From the NCBI RefSeq assembly GCF_000150275.1, contig NW_002060946.1, positions 741,815-805,814 on the forward strand: a stretch of DNA of 64,000 nucleotides. The letters run 5' to 3'. Made by a program: the position numbers and the translations under genes. The DNA is from Trichoplax adhaerens (Eukaryota; Placozoa; Uniplacotomia; Trichoplacea; Trichoplacidae). Shown here in pieces: positions 14,839 to 28,390 of the stretch. The notes beneath the pieces are model-generated. The model was not told the DNA's origin. It saw only the letters and a list, made by a program, of their open reading frames with translations, and made no database searches. Position 1 is the first letter of the stretch; each line of letters begins with the position of its first letter.

Positions 14839-16555
14839 TTATTGATAAGCAAGCATTCTTAGCTTTTTAATGCCAAAATTATAAAATAAATATCCACTGA
14901 TATGAATATTCTATCACAGAAAATTTACTACTAATTTAAAGTTCTAGCGTGCTTTTTAAAGTAGGACTTCCAACTGTACCTCAGCTCCAGCGATTTCATT
15001 TCAGTTGATCTCATCTACTGTACGAATCAACATAATACTGTAGCTAAAGTGCAAATATAACATTATTTGCGTGATTTAATAAATAGACATCGTTATTTAT
15101 TTAGTAAAATTTTGAATCATGTTTCTTACTCAGCCTATACAAAAGCTCAAGACATTGTCAGCTCTGTTCATTGCTGATTTTTTTATTCATAAGCAATATT
15201 TTTAGGTGATTTTTAAATAATAGAGGTTATAAATATCAGCTTAAGCGGTTATGGAAGTAAATCGTACCAGCTCAATATATGATAAAAATGAAATGTACAA
15301 TGCACTCTTTGCTTAAATAAAACTTTATAATTACAACAGCAAATAATTTTAATGCTATATCATTTCAAGTTCCATTATGAAGGAAACGCATGCAGCGCTG
15401 TCTGATTAGATCACAGCAATAATCGAATATTTCTATCAATATATTAATAAAAGGCATTTTTAACATAAATATTCGAAAGGAAGGTAATAGGATGCTCATA
15501 AATTATAATTACTGGTTGATCCACAATTCTAGCTAAGGGTACACCACAAAAATCAAAGAAAATGAATAACGAATTCAATTTCAACTCTGACAACTCTCTA
15601 GCAATAATTGCAGATGAAATTTAAATTGTGTATACAGTCCAGTAATAAATTTTAAGTAATAGTTCTTATGTAGATTTAATCAAATTAGTAAATATGATTC
15701 AATAATACGAGATAATTTATGGTTAATACCGCAATCTGCCTAGTTAGATAAAAAAAGGATACATGCCACAATCCTGATTCATACATCTATATCAAATACG
15801 CGAATTTTAAAGGTGCAACAATCATTCCTTATGAAATGTGAATTCATCCTCTATCAACTATAGCAATAAAATCTAACAAAAATAGCTCTACAATTGCATT
15901 TTATAAGCAGATTATTAACTATTCGCACAGTGATAAGAATTTACGTATATTTGTTTGAGGAAAATCAGAATGTGTTTATCTATATACGGTAATACAAGTG
16001 TTTCGGAAGACTAAATAATTTTGCTAAATCTACGCCATCTAGCACACTTTTACAACCATGAAAAGTATTATGAACGAATATGTCCAAGACTGTGAATGGT
16101 CTGTAATATTCACATTATCCAGTTAATGTTTTATACAATTTTACTGTACAGGAACGTATTTATAATGCTTGATCTATCAAAGCAGCATATTTTCTGAATT
16201 AAAATTTAATCGCGAAGCTAGGATATTTGCACAGGTTGTTCTGGCATGAGAAACTCTTCAGCGGTGAAAACAGTAGTTTTAAAGCATTCGTAAGCAACCT
16301 CACTTGACTTCTAAATTGCTAAGTATATCTAATAAATATTTAAGCAAATAAAAAAATAATAACAATCAATACTTAATTGCAGTATTTAATAATTTCGATA
16401 AATAATTTACAAATAGCAATTAAAGACGAGACCGCTGTATATTGGATTTTAATATAAAATTAACATCAACACATATAGATATTCAATGAGATCACTCCTG
16501 TTCTAAACTAATACAACGGTAGCACAGTGTAAAAAATTGCATGAAGAGATCGCTT
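14839..16555. other. Convergent 3' intergenic region
   Basis: This gap lies between the 3' ends of CEP164 (+) and the unnamed minus-strand gene. Several AATAAA-type strings are present on both strands, as expected for two facing 3' ends. I see no exon-like open frame or RNA gene. Confidence 0.6.
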
Positions 16556-19500
16556 TTATTTATGTTGAAGATTCATAATTTCGTTGATATCTTGCAACAG
16601 TAGCGAGATCATGAATATTGCTAGTGGCATTAGCAATAGAGTATGATCAGCTAATGATAGCATATTTTGATTAGAACATTACCTGCAGTTCCTAAAGATG
16701 GCATAATTTTCTTATGCCTAGATACAAGTTGTTCAATAGCAACATATCGCACCTCTACTTGTTGCAAAAGCCAATCTTTTTGTACCAAACAATCAACAAG
16801 TTCAGTTGAAGTCTCTAATCCAATAAACATACACAATGTAGTTTTTGCATTAATTAAAGCACTGCTAAAAGCCTATTTTATTCAGAACGAACAGATTTCT
16901 AAACTTCTTTAATAAATAAATTATTAATAATGTACGTCATTTTATAACAATCTTATTGACGAAGAAATTGTGGAGAAACATACTATTACAATTTTCCTAA
17001 TTTTTTAGCAAAGGTGATCAGAAATAATCTAAAATTGCATACCGTCTATTTTATTGTCTTTAATCAATTCATGCATAATTAGTAACAAAATTCACTAATT
17101 TCATAAAGCCTCCTTAAGCAGGTTACTTCTTCTTTCTAGAATAGTATTTTATTGTCTTTATAATACCATTCTACCGTTATTTCTGTTAGCAGATTTCATA
17201 TACAGTAATGTAATGGCATCGGTTAACATTTAAAATTGACAATGGCACAGTACTTTCATCTTTTCAATTCAAGTTATTGTACCGCTAACAGAAGCGTACA
17301 CTAACTACTGTAAACAAATAATGAAAACATAAGATTCCATTCATACCGGAAAAAAAAATCAATCACGATCAACTAAGAACATTAAATTAAATTATCTTAC
17401 GCTTTATCTGCTCCTTTAAACTTCCATACAATTGTGATAATTTCTCTTTAGACATTTCTTCCACTATTCAATTCAACATACAAAATAAAAGGTCCAATGA
17501 TTACTTTATATGAAATAGATTCGTAGCAATAGATTATATAACATCTTTCCAAGAACTTAATTCCAGTCTTTCCACTAGATATAATTCTAGTTTAAGGCAG
17601 TTTATAGGAAGCAATTTTAATATAGTTTAGTTTATAAGGGACTAGAATTAAAATTGTATTATTCGGATACCAAATTTTAGTAATGAATTGTTAAAACTGT
17701 TATTAATATACGGGATTTAGATCTTTGGTTGGTGATATTAGTGATTCGGAGAGAAAATGATTGCTTAAAACGAAAAATATATGTAATACGACGCATTTTT
17801 CTCCAACTCTAAATTTATGTCGAAAAGGTAAGTCAAACTTTTAAAGCTATCAATTTACAGTTAATAGATCTCTTGACTAAGCAGCGTCCGTTTTACCTCA
17901 CAAATCATTCTTATTAAAAGGATTGACTACATATCGTTTAGTGACTATTTAATACAAAATATAACTATGAATGCTATCAATCAATCAATAAGAAAAATTT
18001 TTAATAAGTTATAATCTTTCAGTAATTGTATATCATTCTATCTTATCCATTTGCTATTTTAATCTTTCTATTTAAACATTGATATCATCATGACCAGGCA
18101 ATATTTAAATAATTTTAAAATAAATGAAGCTGCTGAGCAGAATAAGATATTGTACCTAAGATTAGAATCCCTAGTAGTACACGAATATACAATATCTCAT
18201 GTCTATACATAAGCATAATTCCTAATTTTGATAACAAATAATTACATAATCATACAGAGTCAAAGTCTGAAGATTCTACTTATTAAGAATCGAATAGTAG
18301 AACCAAATGAATTCTGAATTTAACCGTTCATATCCTATTCCCTATTGTGAGTAAATAAGTAATTTCAGGAATACTATAACAATCGCCACGTTATGAGAAG
18401 GGAAAAAGTAATAAATACAACCTTCAGCTTCTATTGGGTTGTTTAAGACTTTCTAAATTTAAGCTACATTTCATTAGTAGAATCCTGTTTTATTAAACCC
18501 GTACTGCAAATTTGAAAGTATGTATATATATTTCACTTCGCTGATATATGGAATGAAATGACTAAAAGTAGTAATATACGCGTACAATGATTATAATTCA
18601 GAAAAATAATGTTCACCTAGTTATGGATGAATTTTACTAGCTACAGCTAATTCTATAATCAAGCCAGACCCAAAATAATATATATGTAGTCATTAAAGTA
18701 TAGATTCATAGAAATCACTAAGTTGATGACCGAGGCCGTTTGCCAAATAGTGTACCTCAATCGATTTTATTTGTTTATTAGTCGTTTCTGGTTAATATCT
18801 TGCCTATCAAATATACAACTTTCTGCACTTGTACCTTGTGCTAAACTACCGTTAATACTTTAAACCATTGCCATCGAAATATGCATCCCAGAGGATACAG
18901 AATGTAAATAGTAGATCAATTGAAATACTTTTCATCTACACAGAAGGATAATTTTACACTGCTATAAAGTGGATTAAATTTAAGGTAACGTACGCCGGGG
19001 TTACTATGCAGAAAATGATACAAGGTAACGAATACACAATACAGTACTTATACATCTGTCATATTCCTGATTGAAAGCAATATTCTAAAGATCGATATGA
19101 TTTTTTAAATTTTACAACCTGCTAGGAGATATTATTCTTAGATTACAGTACAGTACTTTCCTTCAAATCAGAATCAGTATTGCTACATACTGAATGCCAA
19201 TTATAAATATCCCTTTAGCCTTATTATGATCGACTATCACATGGAATAAATAATTTGTAGTGAACAACTTGTAACAGATCTGTAATCACGCTTTGCTCTT
19301 TCTATGCTACTATAAAAACCATCACTTATACACTTGCTCGGTACAGTTAAGGAAATTGGAGATAAAAATGAATACTGCAGTACAGGCTATCAAGCAGTTT
19401 AGTATTACATGTGCGTGGTAAAAATTTCGTAATAGAAAATGAAAACAGAAATAGAAATTAACTATCGAAAAATTATGATCAATTTATTCATTTTTATAAC

Positions 19501-20124
19501 ATTTGACTTACACTGACAGCGACTAAAACTGCCGTAATCTTTCTTGATATTAATATTATATTTGAATGGTCCAAGATCAGATAAATCGACATTGCTACCG
19601 TCTAAGCTAGTATCGCGACTAATTTTACCAGTTGCAGATGGGCTACCGCATTTGTCAGGCCTAAAACTACTACCGACAATATTGTCATCACTACAATTTG
19701 CTCCAGTTGATAACAAGTTACTTTGTGATGAAGTAAGTTGGTCACTTTCTGATTGGGTACGTTGTGGACATTGAGTATAACCGCCAATTTCAGTTTCTTT
19801 ACCTAATGTTAGCATTGATTTTAATTTGTCACGTATAGAAGTTAAGCTATAATAACTATTACTATCAACTTGACGGTTAGCAAGATTGTCTATATTTTTA
19901 TCGTCGACTGATGTTAATGAAGCCGAAGTTTGCTTTGCAATTGCATGCCATTTCTCGAAACACCGGGAGTGTCCAACCACAGTAGACGAATGATAGTAAC
20001 CTAACTGATTGTCCAATTTGCTACAAATTGGACAAGTGATTAGATCGTGATCGTCTCCATAGCCATGACATATATAGCATTCACTGGATTTTAAATTGAT
20101 TGTCTCAAATTCATCATGGGCCAT
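16556..20124 (-). CDS. Unrecognised 290-aa protein: Cys/His cluster plus coiled coil
   Basis: Four exons, 20124-19512, 17463-17401, 16814-16683 and 16620-16556, join in phase to 290 codons ending in TAA. Residues ~15-60 hold a zinc-binding-like set: CYIC, then CPIC 15 residues on, then H-S-R-C-F (C-x2-C-x11-C-x2-C followed by His and Cys). This is RING/PHD-like in style, but I cannot place it in a family. Residues ~65-200 are Ser/Thr/Gln-rich and probably disordered. Residues ~205-265 form a heptad-like coiled coil (EEMSKEKLSQLYGSLKEQI, LVQKDWLLQQVEVR, AIEQLVSRHKK). I do not recognise the protein and assign no function. The first exon and coiled-coil exons are well supported by strong splice sites (GTAAGT donor at 19511). 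The last exon follows an intron of only 62 bp and is less certain. Confidence 0.65.
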
Positions 20125-21810
20125 TATGGCATAAAGTTGTTTTTCTCCAAATACGCGATAAAATTTAGTTTATTCCAATGGAAAATATTCGACGTTAACA
20201 ATATCGAATGATCAATAAATACCAGAGAAACCAAGCCAAATTTCACCTTTCAAAAATTTGTTATTCCTGCAATCGGGCGACAACATTAAATTAGATGGGA
20301 AGAGAAGAGAAAAGTTCACAATTAATTGGAGAATGATCAATTAATACCGATCGCTATGAAAATTTATTCAACATACGACAGAGTGGAATAAGATGGAGTA
20401 ACAATGCTAATTATAATGAAAAATAATGACGTGTAATTCTGTTCAATCATACTGTATGATGGCATACAGGAACGATCGTGAATAATCATTTACCGTCGTA
20501 ATTCTTCTTTTTAGCGTAGAATATCAAATATTAGAACTAAACTGTTTGTTGAATGCTAAAAATGAATACTACAGTATTAATTCTAAATTTATTAACATAA
20601 TATGGACCTGTAAAATTCAGATGTGACTTAAATAATTATAACATTCGCAATAATAAAGATGGCTCTTAACAGTAAACACATTAACGTGCAGATTTTGTAA
20701 TAGCCAATCAATCATGGGTTATGCATATACGTCGAATAATTTACCGTAGACATAATCGATTCAATAGTACAGGTGGTACGTTAAATTCTAACCATAGACG
20801 TCAAAAAATAAATCTAATGTTATCTGTATAACACGCACAGAAAATGCGAAGGATACTGCGTACAGTTTACAGTAACAGTAGTTGACAATATTTGTTTGAT
20901 CCATTTATGATGGTCAAGGTCAATCAATGTTAACGTGATAGTCGTTAATTTTTTTTGAAGTAATAAACTGCTGTAGTTATCATCTAATGGCTACTGTATT
21001 TAAAATTGAGATGGCGATTGGATAATGGAAATAATTCGGTCATGATGTCATCCATCCAACGATTCCATGACAATAGTAACGTATTTCAATACGAGCATAT
21101 TGTGATTACTGTAAGATTTACGTGCGCTATATTACGTCAAATATCTTCAACATATGGCACAAGATAGATGGTCACTTGATCTGTTTTAAAGTATTATGAT
21201 TGATTGATTGATATGGTTGATTGATGCAGTTTTTCAATCTAGTACTGTGATGTACAGTACAGTATAAATTGCCATGATAACATCGTTTTTATTGAAAAGG
21301 ATGTTACTCTTTTCCTAGTCATCTGTCCTTGGGGTATGCCGACTGAAACAAGAGTTGTATCGTAAGCTTGGTACTCAGTATAAATCAACTTGATTCTAGG
21401 CGGTCGTAGTCCATTTCACTAAAGCAAGCTAAACAATTTTAATTCATATGTTTGAGTAACGCAGTTTTAAATCCAGTTGATATGACTATCCTGTAATTTT
21501 AAATTGCAATGAAAACATCGTTCTCGTTGTAAAATTCAGTCAGTATTTTCTTAGTCCACTTTAATTTTAGCTCATTCATACTCTGGTATTACTTCTAAGC
21601 ACGAGTTAATATACCGACTGAAACAGGAGTTGCATGGAGAGTGTACTGTATAGAAGTGTACTATATAGTCAGCTTGACACTCATCATCAACTTGATAATA
21701 GCTGGCGTAATCTATTTTAAATAGTAGAAACAAGTTAAACAATTTAACTAGTCAGAAAGCAGTACTTTGTTTCCCTATTTTATGCCAGTATATTCTACTG
21801 TAAAACGATA

Positions 21811-22080
21811 TTGTTGTTCCGTTATCCATAGCAAATTACTCTATGATAGTATAGTAAAACGACAGCAACTAAGGATAGAACTGAGCTAGCTAACGATTGG
21901 ATTTTTCACTTGAAACGATGGCGAACTTTGGGTCCTTTGACAGAATTGTTGTTCCGTTATCCATAGCAAATTACTCTATGATAGTATAGTAAAATGGCAG
22001 CAACTAAGGATAGAACTGAACTAGCTAACGGTTGGATTTTTCACTTGAAACGATGGCGAACTTTGGGTCCTTTGACAGAA
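21811..22080. repeat. 135-bp direct tandem duplication (2 copies)
   Basis: Copy 1 is 21811-21945 and copy 2 is 21946-22080, with no spacer. By eye they differ at only four positions (aaaacgacagc/aaaatggcagc counts for two, plus gagct/gaact and acgatt/acggtt). This high identity points to a recent duplication. No frame stays open across the unit in a way that suggests coding. Confidence 0.95.
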
Positions 22081-22371
22081 TCCTGTCAGTGAATTTCAAT
22101 GTCGACCACCGTATTTCGCTATTATATAGGCAGAATAAGCTGTTTCTAACCGGATAAAATATCCTAGAAGGCAACTACTATTTCAAAACTATCATAGTAC
22201 TTACATTTGAAGCAGATTTTCAGTAGTTTTTCGTCAGTCATGACTAGAAGCAGCGTTGTTTTTTTACGACTTTAAGCCGCCATGTCTAAAAGACATGCTA
22301 CGTAGATTCAGTTGTTGGCCACCGGTCAGGCCTGGATGAATGACCTGCGGTATGCGGTACATTACAGAGAT

Positions 22372-22416
22372 ATACTGTACACTGTACAATACGTACAGTA
22401 CAGTGCAGTACAGTAT
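22372..22416. repeat. TGTAC/CAGTAC palindromic patch
   Basis: The stretch strings together actgtacactgtac and gtacagtacagt, which are near reverse complements around a short centre. It resembles the stronger palindromes at 51217-51271. It could form a hairpin or cruciform, or bind a dimeric factor; the sequence does not show which. Confidence 0.7.
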
Positions 22417-24054
22417 GATGCAGTTCACAAAGTGTACCGCTGTAGATCCCATCGAATCCCTCGGGGATTATCTTGCTTAATTGCCAATATAATTTACACT
22501 TTAAAACTCTGAAAATCAGAATGAAGTCTATTTATTTTAATAGATACCGCTTTATATAAAGAGTAAAGAAGCAAGAAGTATTCTACTTCAAAGAAAAATA
22601 TGATACTCGAAAAATATTCCAAAATCAGCTTTCGGTATTACACAGCACTGTAGAGGCCCGCGATAGTAATTTACCATCGGTTTTTACGTCAAAACATACA
22701 ACATTTTATTCAAATGAGGAGCATTTAAACGTCTATAAGTACCGTTAATGATTCAATATTGGTTACTTTTAGAGTCAAACAAACACAAAAGTATAGAGAT
22801 TTATATCGGATTTCAGTAACTTTGCAAAATAATATTTTGACAAGGTTGTCAGGTCAAGCGCATACGCGTATGTGGATAAATACCAAATTGGACTATAACT
22901 CAATGTTTAAAATCTAACGAAATGATATACCCTTATCGACATCATCCTATACAGTGGAAAATGCTACTACAAATGATATAACTTTCATCTTCAAGATCTG
23001 TATTACGCTGTTTAAAATTGAGGTTTCGAGTCGTTACAAAATGAATGAAATTCATCAATCGCTGCTATCCTAAAAATGTTTTGTAGCTCCAGTAACACTT
23101 CTTGTTAATCAAACTACATATTGAGACCATTATAGGATTATACCAGACATTATAGCTAATATCTTGAATATTATTTTGACGTAGTTACTCTTAAAAATTA
23201 AACTTCTATCGTTCAATTCGCTTTTTTCCAATATATGATATCAATAAAATGGAAGAAATTTGCGAGATTTGAATATCATTTCGGGAATTGTTCAACCTTG
23301 GGATTGACCATAACAGTTTTGTATGTAGTTGCCCTAACTGTGATATTATCTCATTTTACAGTAGAGAATTGTAATTTTATTCTGAATGTAAATTAGAGAA
23401 ATTAAAACTGCTTGCTATATGCGGTTTGCAATTTAAGACCTGCATTTCATTAACCATAGTTATAAACTCTCATATCTTATTAAGCTGCCACAAGGATCAC
23501 CAGTGAACATTCGATATGATCAAAATATCATTTCCTTTAAATAATTTAGGTATATTTCAATTTATTCATAGTATTATAAGATTATACTAGGGAAAGTAGC
23601 AGCATACATACTTAAATATTACTAAGATTAAAATTACACAGATGTAATACCTAACATCACTTTGATTCTCTACCTTGAACTTCATTACTAATTTAATTAA
23701 ATTTATCAGATGTATATCCATATGAAGGTCAGCTATGTGAGACATCGTGAAGATAGCCCGAGTAGGGCCAAATTACGTCCCCATTGGGGCAATATTTGAG
23801 TTTTGGTAACTCATTTAAAGCCCTAAGTGACGTAAAATGATTATGCATTGATGCGATAAATTCTATCCTTGGAATAAATACTTTGAGGTCCATCAATAGC
23901 TGGCTTTACGGTGTAGGATTGTTCTTGAATGCAATAGATGAAAAAATTGCTTACATTATCAATATAGATCATTTAAATCTGTAATAGATTATTTATAATT
24001 CTACCGCCTAATATCAAATCTGGTTTGCTTTGGCAAGCTCATGGCAAGATCGAA

Positions 24055-27000
24055 TCATAATATTAATCTCCAAAGTTCTAAACTACCTGCGCATTTTGAG
24101 ACTGCAAATCCTAGCATTGAATTAACTCGATCAAATGTGACAGAGAATCCTTTCATAACAACATCTCCCAAGATGATACCTACAGTATTGCGAGATAATT
24201 TGACTGGCATCAATTGAGAAATACAGCAAAGCTGTAAGCAATTCTAAGCTAATCTCTGTGTAATCAGATATATTTCATGATAGGTATTACCAAATGCACC
24301 AGAAGTCCCTGCTATGCCAAAATGATAGCACGGTTTTCCATGGCGTTCTTTTCCAGATAAGATGAAATATTGCTATTTAAAATAAATGTTCCAGTTACTA
24401 ATACATACAAGTAGAATGAATTGCTACATTAATTTCCAGCGATTGGTCTTTGTGATAAATTTATCTCTAATTAATCAAAGCTGTAAAACGATTGCTCACA
24501 ATTGAATAATGGGACCGAAGCTATTCTACTTTCACTAATTATATCAAATAACACACGAAAAGTATTACTAATAATTGTTGATTATCACCAAGTACAGTAT
24601 AAGGATTGATCTTATTCTTACTATGACTACCATAGGATTCATTACTGTCATATGGAAACGAAAAATATCATCACTATTGATAGCTAATTTCCAAGTATAA
24701 GGATTTATCCTATTTTTATGAATACTACAGCTACTGTAAGATAGCCGTACGAGTGCATAAAATAGCATTAATAAAAACTATAACGTCATTACATACTGTG
24801 CGCTATAAGGGATTATTTTAATTTTGGCAATAGTATGGCTGTTGACTGTTTCCAGCAATTTGCATAAGCATTTTACGAATTGCTTAGGCATGAATCATGA
24901 CTATGATACGAAATGTCATCACATTTTAGTAATACAATGCTATGAAAAAAGTATGCTAATATGTAGTATTAGTATTAAAACTCAATTATGATTTAACATA
25001 CCGATACGTAACATATCACACTTTTAGCCATATTTATGATTACTCGTATGTAAAGATTATCTCTAGCAGTAACACCTGCTAAAACTGATTATATTACGGA
25101 CGACAATATACGTTTACAGTAGGCTATCATACAAGTTTTCCAGGTATTGCTGCAGAGTACACAGTAACTAAGCAACATCTATGCAATCATCTCATAATTA
25201 ATCTGTTGTAATATCCCCTTACCATAGGCGAAAGAACTAATGTAAATTGTCGTGGTGTCTTGAAATTAGTTTTCTCGAAGGATGCCAATCGTATAGATAG
25301 GCGAATAGTTGGAAAACGATGTTGTAACAATTGCGATTCTTCCATACATACTGCATGACCCCGATAGAAAAAACCATGCGAGAAAACCGATCGATCCTAA
25401 TAAGAATTTAATTATTGGAACGACATCGTCGTGGTTCTCGCAGATCAATGAACTTAACGAATCAAATACTGTAAGACATAAGTAAACGCAATATCATAAA
25501 TACCTGAATGGAACGAAGAAAGATTGGCATTAATCGTTTATACATAAAAGGAGGAAAGCGGAGTATAGATGTTCCACTATCGACCAAGGCAGGATAATGC
25601 ATGTACTAATGTCAATACGTGTGTAAAGTAACTTATATTTTAGCAAGTAATTAAAGGTATGGCATAAAACATGTTAAATTATAGTAGTTTCTCCTTTTGC
25701 AAGGATCGATTGATATAAACATTAGACTATACGGTAAGTAAGGAAAACCGTACGGTATAGAACTGAAACGATTTTTTACTAAAATACATCATAAATATTT
25801 GATATCTGTTCGTATCTTATATCGCTAATTTTAATTATTAATAACAATTTATTTCGTATTTTGGCACAAGTATGATACCTTGAAGATAAAATAGTATGGC
25901 AAAAATAAGAAAGGCACAAAAATAAGTAGTATCTTACATTCACAGCAAACAGGAAACTAGTATCGACTTATTACAAATTGCCGGGTAAAATACCCAACTT
26001 AGGTGATATACATCTCTGCGCATAAAGCATATCCTGATGTTCACTTACATCATATGGTGAAAATCCAATGGATTGCCCATCAACTAATACATTTGTTAAT
26101 TGAAACTGGTAATAATACTTTTCCACGATAGGTGTATAAAAGACAGGTCCAGCAAGTAAATTATTATCGATTCCGCCTAAAGTCTAGAACATCATTTATT
26201 AAGAAATCCTATTAAAATCTATATTCTATCTAAAGCTGCTAGAAGAAAATTTGATTGAAATGCCTGATTTAGCATACGAGATATCACGATACCGGATGTA
26301 TGTATAAAGTTGCTAAATATCTTTTACATTTAAAAAAGTAATGATCTTCACATCCTAAGAGTCAAATTTTAAAATTTCTACTAATGTTATATACTTTAAA
26401 AAGAAGCTTATTTCAAAATGCATTTTAGTGCACGGAAAACGTTGTGTTGGCAACAAATTTTTCAAAGCAATAATTCAAATTAAGGAATTTTCATACACAA
26501 AGTTATATAATACAATGTACGATAATCATTACGCCATGTCATTTGGCATCACCTTTCAATATAACAATATTGATCGATAAAATGAAGCTCATCACTAACC
26601 ATAAATCCACCACCAGTGATATATTGATTGCCGAATAGATCCTTTCTCATCTTGCTAGCACAATAGGTTAAAGTAAATATATCACGAATACCAGCTTGTT
26701 GAACAATTTCATTAAAGACTGGTTTTTGATAGAAATTTCCTTGCTGATGCCATCATGAAATCATCAAAAGATAGTGCCCTCAGAGTAATATCGTTAACTC
26801 CCTTGACAGTACTCTTGTCCTTAAATTATTGAAATTTACTAACTTACTACTGCTGAGGCAAGCTTAATTAATTCTAATGTTAACTTATGATAATTTTTAA
26901 AATAGTGTTAGACTAACTGCTGATGATTGAAAATAAGATTAATCCAAGTGTAAACTATTTAACTTTAAATCTATTACCATATAGATTTGTTACTTTCAAG

Positions 27001-28390
27001 TTTTAATCAGGATAGTTAGGAATTAGTATTGGAGTAGGCTTAATTTTAATATCAAGCAGGATAAGTTATTGCTACTATTCAAGATATTGTAGATGAGCTA
27101 AGTTAAATATTTTATTCTAATCATTTATATGAAAGGTGATTGTCTCTTTCCAGTTTTATAGAAGATATAGGTTTATTGATAGTCAGTAAAATTTTCAATC
27201 TATAGCAGAATAAAAGTACTTACCACTGCTAAGGATGGATAGGCTAAGCCTAATATTCCGTCAAATCTTGTCGTTTCGGTAAAGAACTCTTTTTGATTTG
27301 TAATTGCTGCAAATTGGATTCGTACTTGTTTATGTAAGCCAATCCCTAAATGGAGCATATCGCTAACCAATTGACCACTCCAGTAGCCTTTAACATAGCT
27401 GGAATCGATTCGTAAATTGGTTTCTTCTAGAGTTGATGATCTAAGAAAGTGGAAAATGTTGTGCTAACATTACTCTCTATGGTAAATCAATTAATTTTCT
27501 TTTCCTGTTTATACCTATTCATATGAAAGTAATGCTTAACAACAGGGCTAGGTGCAGCCATAATTCCACAGAAACTACTTCCAGTGTCCAAGATAACCCG
27601 TAGCTATATTGGCATAAATATTATCCCTTACTTATGATGTATAAATAGATCTATGATCATGAAATAAGTTGACAGTTTTTTATAATATAACGGAGATAAT
27701 AAAATTAAGTAACATTAATATATCACATCATATTGTAACTTTATGATATGATCCGGTTATTGCATTGGAAATTTTGATTTTTATTCATTTATAAATATAT
27801 CTTAGCTGTATATAAAATCGTGTCGTCTATTAAGAATGATGCATTCATAGAATACTAGAAAATATTCGGACTTTGTAATCTCCAGACGATCCTTTAGATT
27901 TCTGGATTGTATAAACAAGCCTCTAGCCAACATTAACAGGATAACCAAGCGAAAATAGTAGCATTTTAATGCTATAGCTAGTGAAATTACTATACCGATC
28001 TAATAATCAAGTCGTATTATCAATCACTGTACTCTGCTATCCTGCTATAATTTCATCTATCAGACTAAAATAGATAATGTCTCTATTAGTGCACTAGTTT
28101 CTTATCTTAATATTTCTCCAGTAATATAGATATACGGTCTTTATAACTTTTCAATATTTGATTACCTTTTGAGGTGGTGTTCCTAACCATATCAACATGG
28201 AATAACCAGCTTGCCCTGATCCTCTGACTCTATCAAGGTAAATCCGATCATTTTCTAACCGATGATGCTCGATAGGAATATTGGTAAGAGATCCATCATA
28301 TATTCCATTCCCACTGGCTAAGGATAATGTTGAAATACATATTATGGAATACAAGATATTCAGTATGAAGGCAAACATTGTTTTATTCAT
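24055..28390 (-). CDS. BACE-like aspartic protease A (about 430 aa, probably without a membrane anchor)
   Basis: This is a pepsin-fold aspartyl protease of the beta-secretase (memapsin) branch. Exons: 28390-28166, 27603-27515, 27440-27224, 26743-26600, 26183-26049, 25605-25504, 25396-25223, 24372-24291, 24179-24055. A hydrophobic signal segment opens the protein. Catalytic motifs are LDTGSSFC (Asp81) and VDSGTSILRFP (Asp279), with a flap-like SYVKGYW and the family segments RFDGILGLAY and GDVVMKGFSVTFDR. Compared with BACE1, Cys205/Cys419 (BACE1 216-420) and the 330-380 pair are kept, while the 278 cysteine is absent. A cysteine follows the first catalytic motif where BACE1 has NF. After SKCA the frame reads through to a stop 11 residues later, giving a secreted form. 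A weak donor (GTAGTT) at 24086 would splice to a tail exon, but I found none. Members B and C lie upstream on the same strand. Confidence 0.85.

Larger units (their letters stand above)
20125..24054. other. 3.9-kb intergenic region with repeats
   Basis: The region lies between the 5' end of the 290-aa gene and the 3' end of BACE A. It holds a 135-bp tandem duplication (21811-22080), a palindrome-rich patch (22372-22416) and scattered CAGTAC strings (for example near 21240-21265). I found no supported exon on either strand, including no membrane-tail exon for BACE A. Confidence 0.5.

Noticed and set aside
19544-19774. A 76-codon plus-strand frame opposite the 290-aa gene
   Set aside because: The minus-strand frame has the Cys/His cluster, a strong donor and in-phase partner exons; this one has none.
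23235-23394. A plus-strand frame of ~53 codons with one hydrophobic stretch
   Set aside because: Its surroundings show no splice sites or homology, and a single hydrophobic run is common by chance in AT-rich DNA. It is also on the wrong strand to be the missing BACE A tail.
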